Shown here piece by piece: positions 58,572-64,000 of a stretch of 64,000 nt of DNA. The stretch's first letter is position 1; each line of letters opens with the position of its first letter. This DNA is from Effusibacillus dendaii (GTDB lineage Bacteria; Bacillota; Bacilli; Tumebacillales; Effusibacillaceae). The notes under the pieces are model-generated. The model was not told the origin of the DNA and did no database searches. It saw nothing but the letters and a program-made list of their open reading frames with translations. Location of the stretch: contig NZ_AP023366.1 of NCBI RefSeq assembly GCF_015097055.1, positions 2,755,001 to 2,819,000 of the forward strand, given 5' to 3'. Both the position numbers and the translations under genes were made by a program.

Positions 58572-58667
58572 TTTCACTATAGGAAGCATATTTCGAAGTA
58601 TGCGGCAGTATCAGTACACTTGGCTTCCGCCTCGCAAACGGCTTGACGAAGCCAAGTTTTCTTTATG
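58572..58667 (+). repeat. Interspersed intergenic repeat, copy 2
   Basis: Second copy of the element at 9191-9290. ACTTGGCTTC (58618-58627) pairs exactly with GAAGCCAAGT (58648-58657), and TTTTCTTTATG follows, so it can terminate yvcI transcription. A TATACT at 58669 directly behind it may be the -10 for rapZ. Confidence 0.7.
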
Positions 58668-58706
58668 TTATACTACTATTAAAAGGTGTAAGGCGGGGTG
58701 GTACAC

Positions 58707-59576
58707 ATGCATACATCTGTTAAAATTCTCGTTCTGACAGGACTTTCCGGGGCGGGAAAATCGGTCGCGTTGCAATGTTTCGAAGACCTCGGATTTTTCT
58801 GTATTGACAATCTGCCGCCCGCTTTGATTCCAAAGTTGGGAGACTTGGTTTATCAATCGGACGGGAAAGTGGCAAAAGTGGCTCTTGTCTGCGATTTGCG
58901 GGCACGTGCCTTTGATAAAGAACTGTTTGACGCGGTGAAAGAGCTAGAGGAACACAGCGGAATTACGTGCCAGGTGATCTATATGGAAGCAGACGATGAA
59001 ACGCTGGTCAGCCGCTACAAAGAGACGAGACGAAGGCATCCCCTGGCGCCGGAGGGGCGGATTACAGAAGGAATTGCAAGAGAGCGCAAAAAACTTGAAG
59101 AAATGCGTGGCCGTGCGGACTGGATCATAAACACCAGCAGGATGAAGCCAACCGAGCTGCGAAATCAGATTATTGAACGGTTTTCCTATGCGGATGAATC
59201 CAAGCTGAACATACAGATTCTATCGTTTGGGTTCAAACATGGGGTTCCGATTGATGCGGATCTGGTATTTGACGTGCGGTTCCTGCCGAATCCGCATTAT
59301 GTGGAATCCTTGCGCCCGCTAACCGGCAAAAATCAGGAAGTGTACGACTATGTAATGAAATGGCCGGTTACTCAACAGTTTGTCGAAAAATTAATCGATA
59401 TGGTGGACTTTTTACTGCCCCATTTTGAGAAAGAAGGCAAACAGCAGGTTGTGATCGCAATCGGCTGTACGGGCGGTCAACACCGTTCTGTTTCGATTGC
59501 AGAACTGCTATACAATCATCTGCAAAAAAAAGGGATGGTCGTCGTGATTCACCGCGACTGTGAAAAGGAACGATAA
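58707..59576 (+). CDS. rapZ: RapZ/YvcJ family nucleotide-binding protein
   Basis: The 289-residue protein has a P-loop GLSGAGKS (12-19) and the RapZ C-terminal region (SFGFKHGVP, FDVRFLPNPHY, GCTGGQHRSVSIAE). In B. subtilis YvcJ binds nucleotides and affects competence; in E. coli RapZ controls GlmZ and cell-wall precursor synthesis. The ATG follows GGCGGGGTGG. It begins a tight series with yvcK (one base apart), whiA and the HPr gene. Confidence 0.94.
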   Translation: MHTSVKILVLTGLSGAGKSVALQCFEDLGFFCIDNLPPALIPKLGDLVYQSDGKVAKVALVCDLRARAFDKELFDAVKELEEHSGITCQVIYMEADDETLVSRYKETRRRHPLAPEGRITEGIARERKKLEEMRGRADWIINTSRMKPTELRNQIIERFSYADESKLNIQILSFGFKHGVPIDADLVFDVRFLPNPHYVESLRPLTGKNQEVYDYVMKWPVTQQFVEKLIDMVDFLLPHFEKEGKQQVVIAIGCTGGQHRSVSIAELLYNHLQKKGMVVVIHRDCEKER

Positions 59577-59577
59577 G

Positions 59578-60729
59578 ATGATAAAAAAGTGGTGGCTGCT
59601 TGCCTGGACACTGTGCGTGTTTGGCCTGGGTCTGATCACGGCGGGAGCGGGACTTAAATCGGTTACGGGGCAGGCATCGGTAATCGGATTAGCCTGTCTG
59701 CTGGTTGGATCAGGACTGTTGTCGCTCGGTTGGTGGCGGGATGAACAGCTTGGGCGAAAGGAACTGTTGGCAAAGCTGGGGCGTCCCAAGATTGTCGTAA
59801 TCGGGGGCGGCACCGGGTTGTCCGTCCTGCTCCGGGGATTAAAAGAATATGAAGTGGATATTACGGCTGTAGTAACCGTGGCGGATGACGGCGGGTCTTC
59901 CGGCAGGCTTCGATCCGATTTGCGTATCCCGCCGCCGGGCGATATCCGTAACTGCCTGGTGGCTCTCGCAGACACAGAACCGTTGCTGGAAAAGCTTTTT
60001 CAGCAGCGATTTCAAACGGGTGAAGGGTTGGCGGGACACAGTTTTGGAAATCTGTTCATTGCCGCCATGACGGACGTAACGGGTGACTTTGAAACGGCGA
60101 TCCGGGAAACATCCCGCGTGTTGGCTGTTCGCGGGCGCGTGCTGCCGGCTTCCGGGCAGGAGATTGTGTTGAAAGCGCATATGACGGATGGAACAATCGT
60201 AGCCGGTGAATCGCAAATACCAAATGTGGGCAAAAAGATTGAAAAAGTAGAAATCGAGCCGGCTGATGCGAGCCCGCTTCCGGAAGTGATTCATGCGTTA
60301 CAACAGGCGGATGCGATTCTGGTCGGTCCGGGCAGTCTTTACACCAGCATTCTGCCGAATCTGTTGGTCCCCGGCATGGCGGATACAATCCGTGCTTCCA
60401 AAGCGAAAAAAGTGTATATCTGCAATGTGATGACACAACCGGGTGAAACAGACGATTATACAGCCTCGATGCATCTAAAAGCGATCCATGATCATGTGGG
60501 AAGCGGCTTGTTTGATTATGTGTTTGTCAACTCCGCTCCGATACCGCCTGCCGTTATTGAACAATACCGGGAAAAACGGGCGGCGCCTGTAGAGGCGGAT
60601 ACTTGGAATCTGCAACAGATGGGCCTGCAAGTTGTCGCGCGAAATTTTCTGCATTACGCAATTTATGCCCGTCACGACGCGAAACAGATCAGTGAACAGG
60701 TATTGTCTATCTTGACGAAGAATATATAA
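59578..60729 (+). CDS. yvcK: Gluconeogenesis factor YvcK with N-terminal membrane segments
   Basis: The 383-residue protein has a CofD-like YvcK domain from about residue 60 ([43 protein letters not shown]). YvcK binds UDP-sugars and is needed for growth on gluconeogenic carbon. The first 55 residues add two hydrophobic helices ([20 protein letters not shown] and [19 protein letters not shown]), which B. subtilis YvcK lacks, so this one is probably membrane-anchored. Confidence 0.93.
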   Translation: MIKKWWLLAWTLCVFGLGLITAGAGLKSVTGQASVIGLACLLVGSGLLSLGWWRDEQLGRKELLAKLGRPKIVVIGGGTGLSVLLRGLKEYEVDITAVVTVADDGGSSGRLRSDLRIPPPGDIRNCLVALADTEPLLEKLFQQRFQTGEGLAGHSFGNLFIAAMTDVTGDFETAIRETSRVLAVRGRVLPASGQEIVLKAHMTDGTIVAGESQIPNVGKKIEKVEIEPADASPLPEVIHALQQADAILVGPGSLYTSILPNLLVPGMADTIRASKAKKVYICNVMTQPGETDDYTASMHLKAIHDHVGSGLFDYVFVNSAPIPPAVIEQYREKRAAPVEADTWNLQQMGLQVVARNFLHYAIYARHDAKQISEQVLSILTKNI

Positions 60730-60755
60730 GAAATGACGGCACCCAGGAGGCAGCT

Positions 60756-61688
60756 ATGTCATTTGCATCTCGAACAAAAAAGGAACTGACCCAGCTGGAG
60801 ACAAAAGTATGCTGTCAGAAAGCGGAGTTGTCAGCAATGGTCCGTTTAAACGGGCAACTGTCGGAAGGTCGACGCCCCGTTTTGGATATATCAACGGAGA
60901 ATGCTGCCATTGCGCGGCGAATTTATACGTTGATGCGAAAGATGTTCGACGTTCACGCAGAAGTGTTGGTCCGCAAAAAAATGCGCCTCAAGAAAAACAA
61001 CATCTACATGGTCCGAGTACCGTTTCGGGTGCAGGAGATCCTTTCTGAATTGAAAATTGCCGAAAACGGTGTAAAATATAAACAGGGAATCGATCAGGAA
61101 TTATTTGCAAAATCCTGTTGCAAGCGTTCCTATTTGCGAGGGGCCTTTCTGGCCGCCGGATCGGTCAATGATCCGGAGAGCAATTCCTACCATTTGGAAA
61201 TCGCCCTTAACAGTTCCATGTATGCGCATTCATTGTTGGAACTCGTCAATGAATTCGATCTGCACGCCAAACTGATCGAACGGAAACGGGTGCACGTGGT
61301 GTACATCAAGGAAGGCGAGAAGATTATTGAGTTTTTGAATATTATAGGAGCGCATCAGGCACTCCTGCGGTTTGAGGATGTCCGTATTTTAAAAGGCATG
61401 AGAAATCAAGTCAATCGGTTAGTCAACTGTGAAACGGCCAATCTGAACAAGACGATTCATGCCGCTGTCCGCCAAATCGAGAATATCCGATTGGTTGAGC
61501 AGCAAATCGGTCTGGGAAATTTACCGCCGCACTTAAAAGAGGTGGCGGAACTCCGATTAAAATATCCAGACATCAATTTGAAAGAATTAGGTTCGATGCT
61601 GGCGGGAAATGTTTCAAAATCGGGAGTCAATCATCGATTGCGCAAATTGGAACAAATGGCTGAGAAGTTAAGGGAGGGATCCGTGTGA
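60756..61688 (+). CDS. whiA: WhiA/YvcL DNA-binding protein
   Basis: WhiA joins an N-terminal LAGLIDADG homing-endonuclease-like domain without catalysis (1-200; [15 protein letters not shown]) to a C-terminal helix-turn-helix ([25 protein letters not shown]). In B. subtilis it influences division and chromosome segregation; in actinomycetes it regulates sporulation genes. The length of 310 is typical. CAGGAGG precedes the ATG. The stop overlaps the next start (GTGA). Confidence 0.95.
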   Translation: MSFASRTKKELTQLETKVCCQKAELSAMVRLNGQLSEGRRPVLDISTENAAIARRIYTLMRKMFDVHAEVLVRKKMRLKKNNIYMVRVPFRVQEILSELKIAENGVKYKQGIDQELFAKSCCKRSYLRGAFLAAGSVNDPESNSYHLEIALNSSMYAHSLLELVNEFDLHAKLIERKRVHVVYIKEGEKIIEFLNIIGAHQALLRFEDVRILKGMRNQVNRLVNCETANLNKTIHAAVRQIENIRLVEQQIGLGNLPPHLKEVAELRLKYPDINLKELGSMLAGNVSKSGVNHRLRKLEQMAEKLREGSV

Positions 61689-61942
61689 TAGAGAAAAGCG
61701 TCCAGGTCAACCTGCGGGCAGGTTTGCATGCACGTCCGGCGGCCCTGTTCGTGCAGGCAGCAAATCGCTTTTCTAGTGAGATTGTGGTTGAAAAAGCAGG
61801 TAAGCCGGTTAATGCGAAAAGCATTATGGGAATTATGTCGCTGGCTATTGCAAAGGGATCGACCGTTATTATTCGGGCAAACGGATCGGATGAAGAACAG
61901 GCAGTTGAAACGTTGGCTGAAATGATCAGCCGGGAAGAATAG
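61685..61942 (+). CDS. HPr-family protein at the crh position, with His15 and Ser46
   Basis: The 85-residue protein has the HPr fold motifs [12 protein letters not shown] with His15, the PEP-dependent phosphorylation site, and [10 protein letters not shown] with Ser46, the HprK/P site. B. subtilis Crh, encoded at the same locus after yvcL, has Gln15 instead. The rest ([15 protein letters not shown]) looks Crh-like. It could thus act both in sugar uptake and as CcpA cofactor, or simply be the only HPr. The start is GTG overlapping whiA. Confidence 0.92.
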   Translation: MIEKSVQVNLRAGLHARPAALFVQAANRFSSEIVVEKAGKPVNAKSIMGIMSLAIAKGSTVIIRANGSDEEQAVETLAEMISREE

Positions 61943-61950
61943 GGATGGTT

Positions 61951-62259
61951 ATGAATCCGCTCGATTGGACCCATGCGTGGGATGACAACGAAATGATGAT
62001 GTATATCGGTAAGGACGAAGAAGGCCGGGAAAAAATTTTTATGCAGGTGTCCCGGTTTGTGGAAAACGGACAAGCCAGGCAGCAGGAAATTTTGTACGAC
62101 CGGGAGATTGGCTGGTTGAACCCGGAAATCATTCGGGGCGTGGATCGGGATGCGTGGGAAGAGAAGCAGCTTCGCTGGTTTTTGGACACACATCCGGACC
62201 TGGTAGAACGGGAAAAAGCGTTTCTGAAAGAGTGGGAAAAACAAAATTCCGAAGGGTAA
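61951..62259 (+). CDS. Conserved-looking small acidic protein, unknown function
   Basis: The 102-residue protein is acidic, rich in Trp and Glu (NPLDWTHAWDDNEMMMYIGKD), without signal peptide, membrane helix or a motif I recognise. ATG 61951 follows AGGG by six bases; ATG 61945 is in frame just before. Its closeness to the HPr gene (8 bases) and the terminator after it make it the last member of the rapZ-yvcK-whiA unit. Confidence 0.7.
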   Translation: MNPLDWTHAWDDNEMMMYIGKDEEGREKIFMQVSRFVENGQARQQEILYDREIGWLNPEIIRGVDRDAWEEKQLRWFLDTHPDLVEREKAFLKEWEKQNSEG

Positions 62260-62271
62260 AGCAAGCGATTG

Positions 62272-62297
62272 GCATGCGAAAAACAGCATGCTTTTTT
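62272..62297 (+). terminator. Terminator of the rapZ-yvcK-whiA-HPr operon
   Basis: GCATGC pairs with GCATGC around an 8-base loop, followed by six T. Confidence 0.85.
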
Positions 62298-62394
62298 GTA
62301 TGAGTACAAAAATGGAAGATGGATTACGGAATGAACAGTGTCTTTGTGATAAACTGGGGATGAATTTGCGGATTCCATAGGGGGAGGGAATGAA

Positions 62395-62949
62395 ATGAGC
62401 AAAAGAGTGTTGATTGTTACGGGGGACGCAGTGGAAGTATTGGAATTGATGTATCCGTATTACCGTTGTTTGGAGGAAGGCATCGACGTCACGATCGCAT
62501 CTCCCAACAAGAAAAAATTGTATACCGTTGTTCATGATCGCACGGAAGGAATTGAAACATCTACGGAAAAACCGGGTTATGCAATTGACTCCCATATCTC
62601 ATTTCGGGATGTGAATCCGGCTGACTATGACGGTCTGATTATCCCGGGCGGACGGGCGCCTGAATACATCCGGCTCGATCCGAATCTGCCAAAGATCATC
62701 GCGCATTTCTTTGAAGCAAATAAACCGATCGGAGCCATTTGCCATGCCGCTCAAGTATTTACGGTCGTAAAACCGTATCTGGAGGGACGTAAGGTGAGTG
62801 CCGTGATCGGTATTAAACCGGATGTGGAAGCTTGCGGCGCCACTTACGTAAATGACCGTGTGCATGTGGACGGACAGTTGGTTTCCGCTTTCGCATGGCC
62901 GGATTTGCCAGGATTCATGCGGGAATTCTTCCGGGTATTAAACCGATAA
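62395..62949 (+). CDS. DJ-1/PfpI family protein
   Basis: The 184-residue protein has the class I amidotransferase-like fold of the DJ-1/PfpI superfamily, with the nucleophile elbow cysteine in GAICHAAQ and an earlier glycine-rich IIPGGRAPEYIR. Members include proteases, chaperones and glyoxalase III-type deglycases; which applies here is open. GGGGGAGGGAA precedes the ATG. It stands alone between terminators. Confidence 0.88.
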   Translation: MSKRVLIVTGDAVEVLELMYPYYRCLEEGIDVTIASPNKKKLYTVVHDRTEGIETSTEKPGYAIDSHISFRDVNPADYDGLIIPGGRAPEYIRLDPNLPKIIAHFFEANKPIGAICHAAQVFTVVKPYLEGRKVSAVIGIKPDVEACGATYVNDRVHVDGQLVSAFAWPDLPGFMREFFRVLNR

Positions 62950-62967
62950 AGGACGGAAAGACAATAG

Positions 62968-63005
62968 AATAGAAAGAGCCGCCAGTTTGGGCGACTCTCT
63001 CTATT
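62968..63005. terminator. Bidirectional terminator between convergent genes
   Basis: AATAGAAAGAGCCGCC pairs with GGCGACTCTCTCTATT over 16 positions with two mismatches. It serves the PfpI gene on plus and the MFS gene on minus. Confidence 0.8.
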
Positions 63006-63027
63006 CTTGTCCCATTTAGATCGGATA

Positions 63028-64000
63028 TTACAGCGAGCGGGAAGTGCCGGAAGCTGCAGAGTCCGCTTCGCCAGGCTGGTTGACAGCTTCCAGTGACCGT
63101 CCGGTCGTACGAGGTCCTAAAATGCCAATGTCTAACATGATCAGAACCATGGCGGCTGCGACCACACCAAACATACTGGTTGCCCCGTAATTTTTCAGTA
63201 CCGGCAGCATTACCAACGGCATCAAACCACTTGTCAAACGGCTCAGGCTGTAAGCGGTACCAGCCGCCGTAGCGCGAATCGAAGTAGGGAAAATTTCAGC
63301 CTGGTAGGTATGCAACCCATTGGAAAACACGTTGCTGATTAACGTATACAGGAATCCGAACAGAACAATGCTGTTTTCTGAAGTGGAATACCCGAACAAC
63401 AGACCGAACACCGCCATACCCAACGCGGAAAAAACAATTAACCATTTGCGGTCGATTCGCTCAATCACAAACAGAGAAAGGAACGAACCGATCGGGTAGC
63501 CGATAAAGGTCAAAGCGGTAAATTCCAGCGAACTGACAATCGTGTATCCTTTTTGGCCCAGAACAATCGGAACCAGTGAACCGAATCCGTAGTATCCGAT
63601 GGTTTGCAAAATTTGGAAGATCCATAACATCACCGTTCGTTTCCGATAAGTCGGACTGAACAACAGACGGGTCGGAACGGACGTTGCCCGGTGAGTTTCG
63701 GAAACAGCAGATGCGCGGGAAGCGCCAGAAGAAGTCAACCGATTGTTCTTCTCAAACTGATCGACCAGTTGATGGGCCTCCTGTACACGTCCAACCGATT
63801 CCAGCCAACGGGGAGATTCCGGAAGACTGCCGCGAAGCAGCCAGATGATCACCGCTCCGATTGCTCCAATTACAAACAGCCAACGCCAGCCGTCGAATCC
63901 CATTGGCTGCATGGGCACCAATCCACGCGCTAGGAACCCGATACAAGGAACTCCGAGAAACCCAAACGTATACGCCCAAGCAATGTAACGACCGCGATTT
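63028..64000 (-). CDS. MFS transporter, 5' part outside the window
   Basis: The frame is open from the window edge (RGRYIAWAYTFGFLGVPCIGFLARG...) to the stop at 63028, about 323 residues of a longer protein. Features of the sugar/aromatic-acid porter type MFS are present: GWRWLFVIGAIGAVIIW, LPESPRWLES at the end of TM6, a variable central loop, and six further helices in the second half with ERIDRKWLIV. Substrate is unknown. The N-terminal helices and start lie beyond 64000. Confidence 0.85.
   Translation of the reverse strand, partial: NRGRYIAWAYTFGFLGVPCIGFLARGLVPMQPMGFDGWRWLFVIGAIGAVIIWLLRGSLPESPRWLESVGRVQEAHQLVDQFEKNNRLTSSGASRASAVSETHRATSVPTRLLFSPTYRKRTVMLWIFQILQTIGYYGFGSLVPIVLGQKGYTIVSSLEFTALTFIGYPIGSFLSLFVIERIDRKWLIVFSALGMAVFGLLFGYSTSENSIVLFGFLYTLISNVFSNGLHTYQAEIFPTSIRATAAGTAYSLSRLTSGLMPLVMLPVLKNYGATSMFGVVAAAMVLIMLDIGILGPRTTGRSLEAVNQPGEADSAASGTSRSL

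Noticed and set aside
58360-58737. Frame overlapping the end of the NUDIX gene and the start of rapZ
   Set aside because: It runs through a terminator-like repeat and two well-supported genes in other frames.

Overview
The window is a bacterial chromosome segment of about 50% GC from a spore-forming member of the Bacillota. Evidence: GGAGG-type ribosome binding sites, many TTG/GTG starts, ArgR, LexA and WalR-like sites of the Bacillus type, a YjcZ-like spore protein, a Spo0E-like phosphatase, and long synteny with the Bacillus subtilis uvrBA/hprK/his/yvc region. Gene sizes and content would fit an Alicyclobacillaceae-type organism (Effusibacillus or Tumebacillus-like); that placement is inference. 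No rRNA operon, intact tRNA or CRISPR array was seen.

Left part (1-22 kb): transketolase and a CuA-type cupredoxin lipoprotein, then arginine biosynthesis in two operons. argCJBD (followed by a pyruvate-oxidase-like TPP enzyme) and carAB-argFGH each have a sigma-A-type promoter overlapped by near-consensus ARG boxes, so ArgR should repress both together. Between them lie a convergent N-acetylglutamate-synthase-like acetyltransferase, a small spore-type membrane protein, a zinc alcohol dehydrogenase, a DHA2 drug exporter and a possible structured small RNA.

Middle (22-36 kb): a restriction-enzyme remnant, a coiled-coil protein, a CWB2-repeat protein without signal peptide, then ftsEX, ctpB, a PDZ membrane protein, motAB, and uvrBA with a LexA box. 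Downstream is an AT-rich scar (35.5-37.6 kb) holding a broken VOC gene, an IS110 transposase tail and a decayed tyrosine recombinase inside two nested pairs of perfect inverted repeats. The outer pair has the architecture of a tyrosine-recombinase crossover site, which makes the segment a candidate (perhaps locked) invertible switch beside a Spo0E-like/EAL gene pair.

Right part (37.7-64 kb): a signalling group (Spo0E-like, EAL, CheY), a sugar-nucleotide epimerase, hprK, a LysM-G5-M23 endopeptidase, yvoD-ppaX-yvoF, the complete-order hisZGDBHAFI operon, an HD-GYP protein, then yvcD-trxB-selB-yvcI-rapZ-yvcK-whiA-HPr. The last block is syntenic with B. subtilis except that selB is inserted and the protein at the crh position keeps His15 as well as Ser46. 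A DJ-1/PfpI protein and the 3' part of an MFS transporter end the window. The genes jointly cover amino-acid synthesis, cell division and wall turnover, DNA repair and carbon regulation. c-di-GMP turnover is represented by two potential phosphodiesterases and no visible cyclase.
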